A stretch of 7,771 bases of DNA, taken from JADJNW01 sp964549655. GTDB lineage: Bacteria > Bacteroidota > Bacteroidia > Chitinophagales > Saprospiraceae. Location: assembly GCA_964549655.1 (NCBI GenBank), contig CAZJXN010000207.1:1-7771 (forward strand), given 5' to 3'. This document shows, piece after piece, positions 1 to 5,375 of this stretch. The position numbers were made by a program, and so were the translations under genes. The notes below the pieces were generated by a model that saw only the letters and a list, made by a program, of their open reading frames with translations, had not been told where the DNA came from and did not search any database. Every line of letters starts with the position of its first letter. Positions within the stretch are counted from its first letter, which is position 1.

Positions 1-64
1 TCACCATCCATTTCACCTAACTTGTGTCGATTATTTATGGCAAACTACTTAACACAATTAATAC

Positions 65-1150
65 ATGAGAAAGTTGATTTTTTTGATAATTATTATATCC
101 AGTTATTGCAATTTATTACAAGCGCAAACGGCTAATACCGACACGACCATTTACAAAGTAGCCGAAGAACAGCCTCGCTTTCCGGTGTGTGAAAAGTTGG
201 ACACGACGGTGGCTGTGAAAATGCAGTGCGCCCAACAACAACTGATGCTTTTCATGAGCCGTAATATTTTTTATCCAGTGGAAGCGCGCGAGAGCAATAT
301 TGAAGGGCAGGTTGTGATTAATTTTGTGGTGGAAAAAGATGGTGGCTTGTCCAATCCGAAAATTTTAAAAGACATCGGTGGTGGCTGTGGTATTGAGGCA
401 CTGCGATTAGTAAATCTGATGATAGACCAGCAAATCAAATGGGTGCCAGGCAAAAACAAAGGCATTCCGGTGCGTACTTTATTTACATTGCCTGTAAAAT
501 TTAAACTCACAGAAGCGCCTCCATTCACCATTGCGCAAGGCGATAGTATCTGGAATATGTTGGATGAACCACTTGAGTTTCAGGGTGGAAGTGATTCGCT
601 CATTGCTTTTTTGGGTAAAAAATTAGATTATCCTGCCGCCGGAAATGATAGCTGCCGCATCGGCGCGATGGACCTTCAACTGCGCATAGACCGCGATGGC
701 ACAGTAAAAGTGCTCGACTTGACAGATTATAATGACCTCGGTTCTGCATTTTGGAATGAAGCGATTGAGGTAGTCACTTCTACCATTGGTAAATGGAAAA
801 TAGCAAAATATAAAGGCGCGGCGGTGCCGTCTGTGTATGAAATTGCGTTGACGTTTATACCAGAGGTTGCGAGTTGTAAAAGTAAAGTAGACGAATATCA
901 AAAAGCCAGTCAATTGGTAAATGAAGGCTCGGAGTTATTTAGTAAAGGCGAAAAAGATACTGGTATTCTAAAAATGGGCGAGGGCATTGCACTTTTTCCA
1001 AATGATGCAAATTTTCTGTACGTGCGCGGACAAGCGTATTTAGAACAAAATAAATTCCCGGAAGCCTGCCAAGACCTGAGCCGGGTGAAGCAAATCGCGC
1101 TGGTGGATTGGTTTGATACGTTGTTGCCTGTCATTTGTAGAACGAATTAA
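65..1150 (+). CDS. Secreted protein with tandem TonB-C-like domains and a TPR region
   Basis: The 361-residue protein begins with a signal peptide (hydrophobic residues 4-18, likely cleavage near QA/QT at 20-21). There is no lipobox, so it is probably a soluble periplasmic protein. Residues 57-148 match the TonB C-terminal fold as used in Bacteroidota: a YP near 70, a GQVVINFVV strand at 81-89, KDGG, an EALR at 111-114, then W-x-PGK and a PVKF end. The preceding PRFPVCE (37-43) and C55 belong to the same family pattern. Residues 168-267 form a second, more divergent copy (FQGG, DYP, RDGTV, W-K-I-A-K, IALTFIP). Residues 279-345 look like one or two TPR units (LFSKGEKDTGI, YLEQNKFPEAC). A classical TonB anchors in the inner membrane by an N-terminal helix; here that helix looks cleavable, so a role in energising outer-membrane receptors is doubtful. 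Partner and substrate are unknown. No Shine-Dalgarno is seen. The gene stands alone and converges on glgC. Confidence 0.85.
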   Translation: MRKLIFLIIIISSYCNLLQAQTANTDTTIYKVAEEQPRFPVCEKLDTTVAVKMQCAQQQLMLFMSRNIFYPVEARESNIEGQVVINFVVEKDGGLSNPKILKDIGGGCGIEALRLVNLMIDQQIKWVPGKNKGIPVRTLFTLPVKFKLTEAPPFTIAQGDSIWNMLDEPLEFQGGSDSLIAFLGKKLDYPAAGNDSCRIGAMDLQLRIDRDGTVKVLDLTDYNDLGSAFWNEAIEVVTSTIGKWKIAKYKGAAVPSVYEIALTFIPEVASCKSKVDEYQKASQLVNEGSELFSKGEKDTGILKMGEGIALFPNDANFLYVRGQAYLEQNKFPEACQDLSRVKQIALVDWFDTLLPVICRTN

Positions 1151-1155
1151 AAAAT

Positions 1156-1200
1156 AAAGAATGAATAATGAATGCTCGACGGCTTCATTATTCATTCTTT
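1156..1200. terminator. Bidirectional terminator hairpin between convergent genes
   Basis: Left arm 1156-1172 and right arm 1184-1200 are perfect 17-base complements around an 11-base loop. The hairpin starts 5 bases after the stop of the plus-strand TonB-C/TPR gene and lies 2 bases beyond the stop of glgC on the minus strand, so it can serve both transcripts. The stem is AT-rich and each arm is built from a repeated 7-mer (AATGAAT twice on the left). It lacks the GC-rich stem of a textbook intrinsic terminator, but its position makes the role likely. Confidence 0.7.
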
Positions 1201-1202
1201 CA

Positions 1203-2477
1203 TTAAATTTTTCCAATTCTGCTTCCATCTGGTATCAACGCCCCTTTTTTTACCACAATAATCCCATCCCGGATACAATACGTATCCGTTTCATCATTTT
1301 GTAAAGAAGCGTCGCCGCGAATCACGACGTTGTGCCCGATGCGGCAGTTTTTATCCAAAATGGCGTTTTCAATAAAACAATCATTACCAATACCCATTGG
1401 GGTTTCCTCTGCTTTCACGATTTTTTCTAACCGTTCAAAATAATCGCTGCCCATAATAACAGTGCGCGTAATTTCTGTGTTGTACCCTACGCGGGCGCGG
1501 ATACCAATGATAGAGCGCTCAATTTTTTTAGCGTGAATAACGGCACCATCCGACAATATAGCTTGATTGAACCAAGTGCCAAACACCTTCGCAGGCGGCA
1601 GCATCCGCGCGCGGGTGTAAATGGGACGAGCGTTGTCGAATAAATTGAATTGAGGTAGAATATCTGTCAGTGCAATATTCGCTTCAAAAAAAGAGTGAAT
1701 CGTACCAATATCCGTCCAATAGCCGTCAAAAGCAAAGCTGGAAACCGCCATGCCCGATTCTATCGCGTTGGGAATGAATTCCTTACCAAAATCAGTAGCA
1801 TCCGGGTAATCACTAAATAACGTTTCTAAAATATTTTTATTAAACATATAGATACCCATAGAAGCGAGGTAAACGCGTCCGTCTTGCTCTAATTTCGGCG
1901 CAACCGGCGAACTCCAATCAGATAAAATATCGGACTTTGGTTTTTCTATAAATTTCTCAATACTACCTTCGCCATTTACTTTCATGATACCAAAACCCGG
2001 CGCGTCGTATGCATTCACAGGAATCGTAGCAATCGTCACATCTGCTTTTTTTGCCACATGATATTCCGCCAATTCCTCAAAATCCATTTGATACAACTGG
2101 TCACCGGAAAGAATTAAAATATGGTCAAAATCATGATTATTCAAATGGTGCATACTCTGGCGCACCGCATCGGCAGTCCCTTGAAACCACTTGTCACTAT
2201 CGGGCGTTTGTTCAGCAGCCAAAATATCTACAAATCCGCGACTGAACATATCGAAGTGGTACGTATTCTTGATGTGCTGATTGAGCGAAGCCGAGTTGTA
2301 CTGGCTCAACACAAACATACGTTTCACGCCGGAATTCAGACAGTTAGATATAGGAATATCAATCAAGCGATATTTTCCGCCGATTGGCACCGCTGGTTTA
2401 GAACGTTGATTCGTAAGCGGATACAAGCGCGTACCGGCACCACCACCTAAGATAAGACAGATAATTTTGATTGCCAT
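1203..2477 (-). CDS. glgC: Glucose-1-phosphate adenylyltransferase (ADP-glucose pyrophosphorylase)
   Basis: This cytoplasmic enzyme makes ADP-glucose and pyrophosphate from glucose-1-phosphate and ATP, the committed step of bacterial glycogen synthesis. The 424 residues match the usual length (about 430 in E. coli). The N-terminal nucleotidyltransferase domain shows GGGAGTRLYPLT (11-22), SKPAVP (26-31), WFQGTADAVRQ (97-107), SGDQLYQMD (124-132) with the expected catalytic Asp126, and FIEKP (176-180) with Lys179 for the sugar phosphate. YWTDIGT lies at 253-259. From about 295 a left-handed beta-helix domain follows, with isoleucine/valine hexapeptide rungs (IIGIRARVG, NAILDKNCRIGHNVVI), ending in the family-typical GIIVVKKGALIPDG. 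No catalytic residue looks missing. The start fits the family N-terminus. It lies 145 bases downstream of glgA on the same strand, probably co-transcribed or partly attenuated by the repeat in the gap. Allosteric control by glycolytic metabolites is known in the family but cannot be read here. Confidence 0.97.
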   Translation of the reverse strand: MAIKIICLILGGGAGTRLYPLTNQRSKPAVPIGGKYRLIDIPISNCLNSGVKRMFVLSQYNSASLNQHIKNTYHFDMFSRGFVDILAAEQTPDSDKWFQGTADAVRQSMHHLNNHDFDHILILSGDQLYQMDFEELAEYHVAKKADVTIATIPVNAYDAPGFGIMKVNGEGSIEKFIEKPKSDILSDWSSPVAPKLEQDGRVYLASMGIYMFNKNILETLFSDYPDATDFGKEFIPNAIESGMAVSSFAFDGYWTDIGTIHSFFEANIALTDILPQFNLFDNARPIYTRARMLPPAKVFGTWFNQAILSDGAVIHAKKIERSIIGIRARVGYNTEITRTVIMGSDYFERLEKIVKAEETPMGIGNDCFIENAILDKNCRIGHNVVIRGDASLQNDETDTYCIRDGIIVVKKGALIPDGSRIGKI

Positions 2478-2493
2478 AAAATGTTTCTGTTTT

Positions 2494-2622
2494 GCTGCGC
2501 GATAATTTTTTTGATATTTGCGCTTTGCGCGATATTTTTTTTGAAATTACAAACTGAATAAAAATTGGCTAAAAAAACAAGGGTACAAGGAAAAAATATC
2601 AAAATATCGCGCAGCGAATATC
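2494..2622. repeat. Repeated and inverted GCGCGATA element in the glgA-glgC spacer
   Basis: Two direct copies of a roughly 20-base unit lie at about 2497-2517 and 2527-2547 (30-base period), each beginning GCGCGATA and followed by a T run. An inverted copy lies at 2601-2622, directly after the glgA stop. The 2601-2613 arm is a perfect 13-base complement of 2526-2538, and 2605-2615 is a perfect 11-base complement of 2494-2504, so the inverted arm can pair with either direct copy. A gapped inverted repeat spans 2513-2538 against 2601-2622. A small local hairpin (GCGC-AAA-GCGC on the minus strand) sits inside copy two. In the glgA-glgC transcript this could be a terminator or attenuator with alternative stems, or a degenerate dispersed intergenic repeat. 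The sequence does not decide between them. Confidence 0.6.
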
Positions 2623-4062
2623 TTAATATAAAACCTCTTGATAAATTTGAATATACTGCCTGGCAGAACGTTCCCACGAGAAGTCTACCTGCATATTTTT
2701 ATATTGAATACTTTGAAATAAATCATGTTGATTGTGATATAAATCGGCGGCTCGATAAATAGCTAAATAGCCATCATCCAACGTAAAATTGGTAAATTGA
2801 ATACCACGTCCACTGCCGTCTGGCTCGCCAATATCGGATACCGTGTCTTTCAAACCGCCCGTTTTGCGCACGATTGGGAGCGTTCCGTAGCGCATGGCGT
2901 ACATTTGATTCAGTCCACACGGCTCCACGCGCGAGGGCATGAGTAGGAAGTCAGAACCTGCGTACAACTGGTGTGCCAGTCCTTCATTATATTCTAAAGA
3001 GGCATCAAAACGCCCTCCAAAACGGTCTCGCATTTGTGCAAAACGCTCCATCATCCACGGCTCGCCAGTGCCTAATATTAAAAAATTGACGCTCATGCCA
3101 CTTTCCAACACCCGAGTGATGAGGTCAGGTAACAAATCTGCTCCTTTCTCAGTCACCATTCTACCGATAAAAGTAAAAATGGGCAGTCCATGTTCAATCT
3201 GAAAGCGTTGATATAGAGCTTGTTTGTTATATGATTTGAAGGATTGAATATTTTCTTGCAAATGATAAGCTAAATAAGGATCAGTATAAGGATTCCAAAC
3301 TTGCGCGTCAATGCCATTTAAAATACCTATACTTTTGAATTGTTCGTGCTGAAAAAGCGACTCCATACCATTGGAATCATATTTCAATTCTTGCAGATAA
3401 CTTTGGGAAACAGTCGTCAAGCGCCACGCACACTTGATGCCCGCCGCTAATGGATTAATCGTATTTCCCCAGTCGAGCATACTGCGCCCTTCCTGTAGGA
3501 AAAAAGGTAAAAGATAGAGTTGCGACCAGCTATAATTGCCATGATACGCGCCGTTGTGAATGGTGAAAATAGTAGGCGTAGTAGCAAGCGACTTATATTC
3601 GGGACAAAATTGTACCATCCAAGGAATGAGTCCGGTATGATGGTCGTGGCAATGCAACACCGCTGGTCTGCCCGGAGAGCCGATAATCCATTGTAAAACA
3701 GCCTGTTGGAAACATAACGAACGTTCTACTTCGTCGCCATAGCCCCAGCCGCTGGGGTCCGCGTAGATACCCGCTCGGTCAAATTTGCCTGGAATATCTA
3801 CCACAAAAAATGGAAAGCCAAGTGAGTTGTGTTGCTCTTGTTCGACCGTAAATGGGATAAACGTATTGTGCAAGCGAACTGCACCTTGATAGATGGGCAT
3901 GAATGAATGCTCCTGAATCCAGCGAAGCTGATATTTTGGGATAACGACACCTGCGGACACGCCTGCCTGCTGCAAGTATTTGGGCAGTGCGCCCACTACA
4001 TCGCCCAAGCCGCCCGCCTTCGCTGCCGGATAACACTCTGCGCTAATATGTAAAACGTCCAT
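2623..4062 (-). CDS. glgA: Glycogen synthase (ADP-glucose type, GT5)
   Basis: This cytoplasmic glycosyltransferase transfers glucose from ADP-glucose to the non-reducing end of an alpha-1,4-glucan. The 479 residues equal the normal family length. The N-terminal Rossmann domain opens MDVLHISAECYPAAK and carries the KAGGL motif (15-19) that contacts ADP-glucose, HCHDHHTGL (137-145) and FTIHNGAYHG with His169. GILNGIDAQVWNP (246-258) is typical of the inter-domain region. The C-terminal GT-B half has FIGRMVTEKG with Arg301 and Lys306 at the expected nucleotide-phosphate positions, PSRVEPCGLNQ with Glu380, and a second KTGGL at 400-404. It ends with the usual DFSW..SA..Y helix. All catalytic positions I can align are present. 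The start is fixed by the conserved N-terminus. It is followed by glgC; no branching or debranching enzyme is in the window. Part of the putative promoter overlaps a palindrome just upstream. Confidence 0.97.
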   Translation of the reverse strand: MDVLHISAECYPAAKAGGLGDVVGALPKYLQQAGVSAGVVIPKYQLRWIQEHSFMPIYQGAVRLHNTFIPFTVEQEQHNSLGFPFFVVDIPGKFDRAGIYADPSGWGYGDEVERSLCFQQAVLQWIIGSPGRPAVLHCHDHHTGLIPWMVQFCPEYKSLATTPTIFTIHNGAYHGNYSWSQLYLLPFFLQEGRSMLDWGNTINPLAAGIKCAWRLTTVSQSYLQELKYDSNGMESLFQHEQFKSIGILNGIDAQVWNPYTDPYLAYHLQENIQSFKSYNKQALYQRFQIEHGLPIFTFIGRMVTEKGADLLPDLITRVLESGMSVNFLILGTGEPWMMERFAQMRDRFGGRFDASLEYNEGLAHQLYAGSDFLLMPSRVEPCGLNQMYAMRYGTLPIVRKTGGLKDTVSDIGEPDGSGRGIQFTNFTLDDGYLAIYRAADLYHNQHDLFQSIQYKNMQVDFSWERSARQYIQIYQEVLY

Positions 4063-4064
4063 TC

Positions 4065-4094
4065 AAAGGGTATGATTTTGTCCCTTTAAAGGTA
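4065..4094 (-). promoter_or_regulatory. Putative glgA -7 element overlapped by AAAGG half-sites
   Basis: On the minus strand, TACCTTTA at 4094-4087 matches the Bacteroidota -7 element TAnnTTTG at all but the last base and lies about 25 bases before the glgA ATG. It overlaps a perfect 10-base palindrome CCTTTAAAGG (4083-4092). A further AAAGGG (4065-4070) is complementary to CCCTTT (4082-4087) across an 11-base loop, giving a possible leader hairpin next to the start codon. No good -33 TTTG was found. The arrangement could be an operator, but no regulator is identified. Confidence 0.35.
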
Positions 4095-4130
4095 TTATTT
4101 TTTGTGGAAATAGGTGGAGGATTTTATTAT

Positions 4131-4165
4131 AAATGGTTAGACAACTCGATGTCGTCTGACCATTT
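4131..4165 (-). terminator. Hairpin terminator downstream of the T9SS-sorted protein gene
   Basis: Arms 4131-4145 and 4151-4165 pair over 15 positions around a 5-base loop (TCGAT), with 13 Watson-Crick pairs, one wobble and one mismatch in either transcript. It begins 9 bases after the TGA at 4175-4177 and lies in the 112-base gap before glgA. The trailing sequence is AT-rich but has no clean U run, as is common in this phylum. It probably separates the upstream gene from glgA. Confidence 0.6.
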
Positions 4166-4174
4166 GTAAACTAT

Positions 4175-4894
4175 TCAATGTTTTACAATTTTTCGATATA
4201 AAAAGCGCTCGTTTCTTGATACTCGCAACCAATACACACCATTTTGTAAATGTCCAATATTTAAAATTATTTGATTATTATAAAAAGATAGATTTTGTAA
4301 AATTATTCGACCATTTATACCATATAAAAGCGCATTTATCTCTTGATAGTCAAGGGATTCTATTAAAATATGTAATTGTTCCACTGCTGGATTTGGAAAG
4401 ATTTTCAAGGCGCTCGCCCAAGCCGGTTCATGAGCGGCAGTCGTGCCGACCGTTACACTCAACGTCTTGCTACAATTTTGTTGGTCAGTGACGGTCACGG
4501 TGTAAGTGGCGGGTTTCCGATCGAAGACATCTTCGGTGGTTTCGCCCGTTGACCATTGGTAGGTGTAAGGCGCGACGCCGCCAGCGCAAATCAGATTGAT
4601 AAACCACAAGTCGCCGGAAGGTCCCGTTTGCGCTTGCAATTCAATCGGTGCCGGTTCGTATAGATTGAATAATTTAATACTTGCACATTGGTTGTTGTCC
4701 GTCAAGGTAACGGTATAATTGCCGGCACTACAGTTTTGAGCAGCTGTAATTTTTACGGTGTAATTGCCAGGCTGTAAATTTTTGAAACACAGCGCCAAAT
4801 CCGTGGCGGTACTCGCGGGTTGAAGCATACCGTTCAAATAAATTTTATATGGTTTTGTTATTGAAAACAGGATATTTACACTACAAAACTGCAC
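4175..4894 (-). CDS. C-terminal fragment of a T9SS-exported, SprB-repeat protein
   Basis: The 239-residue product ends in a type A type IX secretion sorting domain (about 165-239): IFPNPA near 165-170, LYGINGRII at 190-198, LQNGVYWLRV at 216-225 and a basic RKIVKH end. This domain directs proteins through the outer membrane by T9SS. Residues 101-149 form a SprB-like Ig repeat (CAGGVAPYTYQWSTGETTE, then ATYTVTVTDQQNCS). Residues 43-83 hold two further, shortened repeat ends, closing with YEPAPIEL. Proteins of this class are normally much longer and start with a signal peptide. Here there is none: the first usable codon is a GTG at 4894, an in-frame TGA sits at 4916-4918, and no coding continuation was found in the other minus frames just upstream. 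An ATG exists at residue 23 but would not add a signal peptide. The best reading is a 5'-truncated remnant of a cell-surface adhesin or gliding-type protein, probably not exported if made. Confidence 0.75.
   Translation of the reverse strand: MQFCSVNILFSITKPYKIYLNGMLQPASTATDLALCFKNLQPGNYTVKITAAQNCSAGNYTVTLTDNNQCASIKLFNLYEPAPIELQAQTGPSGDLWFINLICAGGVAPYTYQWSTGETTEDVFDRKPATYTVTVTDQQNCSKTLSVTVGTTAAHEPAWASALKIFPNPAVEQLHILIESLDYQEINALLYGINGRIILQNLSFYNNQIILNIGHLQNGVYWLRVSRNERFLYRKIVKH
4685..4768 (-). repeat. 45-base-period tandem repeat inside the T9SS-sorted gene
   Basis: Residues 43-55 (GNYTVKITAAQNC) and 58-70 (GNYTVTLTDNNQC) are the same 13-residue end of a SprB-like repeat, offset by 15 codons (45 bases: 4730-4768 and 4685-4723). 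A whole Ig-like repeat would be expected between them. Two adjacent repeat ends suggest that the body of one repeat has been lost or that only the tail was duplicated. Confidence 0.6.
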
Positions 4895-5056
4895 TACGCG
4901 CGCGCACGATACAATTCAGTTAAGATTTAAAACGTAGAAGTCCGAAGAAAAGAGTGATGGGGTGATTCGCTCTTGACAAGAGGAGAGGAAGTAAAAGAAA
5001 GGATAGTGTAAAAATAAAGAACGGGTTCACAAATAAATGCGAACACGTCTTTTGGG

Positions 5057-5123
5057 GCAAACTGCTGACTGCTGCTGCCTACTATTTATCCGCCAAAGTT
5101 TTAGCGGAGGAGAACTGCCTACT
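5057..5123 (-). repeat. TNNGCAG-type intergenic repeat downstream of thx
   Basis: Read on the minus strand, 5083-5057 contains AGTAGGCAG, eight spacer bases, then AGCAGTTTGC. The same two blocks occur on the plus strand at 6891-6899 and 6902-6911, upstream of the GH3 gene. A further AGTAGGCAG lies at 5123-5115, four bases after the thx stop. The units have an approximate 7-base period (TAGGCAG, TCAGCAG, TTTGCCC), with one unit a base short. The rest of the 4895-5126 gap shows no gene. Confidence 0.6.
5089..5108 (-). terminator. Weak hairpin downstream of thx
   Basis: TCCGC (5089-5093) and GCGGA (5104-5108) are perfect 5-base complements around a 10-base loop, starting 19 bases after the thx stop on the minus strand. 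On the minus strand an AT-rich ATAAATA follows it. The position suits a terminator, but the stem is short. It lies between two AGTAGGCAG copies and may instead be part of that repeat. Confidence 0.35.
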
Positions 5124-5126
5124 CAA

Positions 5127-5246
5127 TCACGCTTCTTCTGCTTCTTTTCTTTTCGCCAGTACGCGTTTTACTTTTTTCGGACGGGTTTTGCCGTGGCTGC
5201 CGCGCCAGATTTTGCCGCGCTTCGTTTTTTTATCTCCTCTTCCCAT
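5127..5246 (-). CDS. thx: 30S ribosomal protein THX (bTHX family)
   Basis: This is a 39-codon gene, ATG at 5246-5244 and TGA at 5129-5127. The product begins MGRGDKKTKRGKIWRGSHG and continues with a lysine/arginine-rich tail ending EAEEA. The GDKKT-RGK-G-GK-RPKK pattern is the signature of bTHX, a very small basic protein first described in the Thermus 30S subunit, where it sits in the head and stabilises 16S rRNA. Bacteroidota commonly carry it. There is no Shine-Dalgarno, but an A-rich TTAATAATC precedes the ATG. An exact Bacteroidota -7 element lies about 53 bases upstream. On the opposite strand this stretch is also open, but that reading gives a cysteine/phenylalanine-rich peptide with no family. 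The acidic EAEE tail goes beyond the core motif and may vary between lineages. Confidence 0.92.
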   Translation of the reverse strand: MGRGDKKTKRGKIWRGSHGKTRPKKVKRVLAKRKEAEEA

Positions 5247-5298
5247 GATTATTAATTGTAAATGTTGAATTTTTAATTTTAAATGACTTTTTGGAGTA

Positions 5299-5330
5299 CA
5301 AAGATAGATTATTTTTAGACGATAGACAAT
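5299..5330 (-). promoter_or_regulatory. Bacteroidota-type promoter for thx
   Basis: On the minus strand, TATCTTTG at 5306-5299 exactly matches the Bacteroidota -7 element TAnnTTTG. An ATTG at 5330-5327 lies 20 bases upstream and matches three of four bases of the -33 TTTG. This spacing suits the primary sigma factor of the phylum. Transcription would start some 45 bases before the thx ATG at 5246. It is the best-supported promoter in the window. Confidence 0.55.
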
Positions 5331-5350
5331 AGATTGTAGAAATTAGACTG
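5316..5350. repeat. Five tandem 7-base TAGANNN units
   Basis: Positions 5316-5350 read as five consecutive heptamers: TAGACGA, TAGACAA, TAGATTG, TAGAAAT, TAGACTG. Every unit keeps TAGA at the same register. The array lies between thx and the GH3 stop and overlaps the putative thx -33 element. Confidence 0.7.
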
Positions 5351-5375
5351 AATAATTATAATTCTTGCCTAAAAT

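Noticed and set aside
2478..2622. A separate glgC promoter in the spacer
   Set aside because: Only near misses to TAnnTTTG (for example TACCCTTG) were found and none had a correctly spaced TTTG, so I did not annotate one.
2447..2762. Short open frames on both strands over the glgA-glgC spacer
   Set aside because: They overlap the ends of glgA or glgC in other frames and are opened by AT-rich repeat sequence; no recognisable domain.
4216..4491. Plus-strand open frame of 91 codons
   Set aside because: Antisense to the T9SS sorting domain, which has clear family motifs on the minus strand.
4970..4982. Palindrome CTCTTGACAAGAG
   Set aside because: Short, with a single-base centre, no U tract and no nearby gene end or promoter; likely chance.
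4895..5040. Frameshifted continuation of the T9SS-sorted gene
   Set aside because: The in-frame reading stops at 4916-4918, and translating the next upstream stretch gave no SprB-like or signal-peptide sequence, so a simple frameshift does not explain the short gene.
5037..5255. Plus-strand open frame of 72 codons over the thx gene
   Set aside because: It is the antisense shadow of the THX gene; its product is Cys/Phe-rich and matches no family, while the minus strand gives a clear bTHX sequence.
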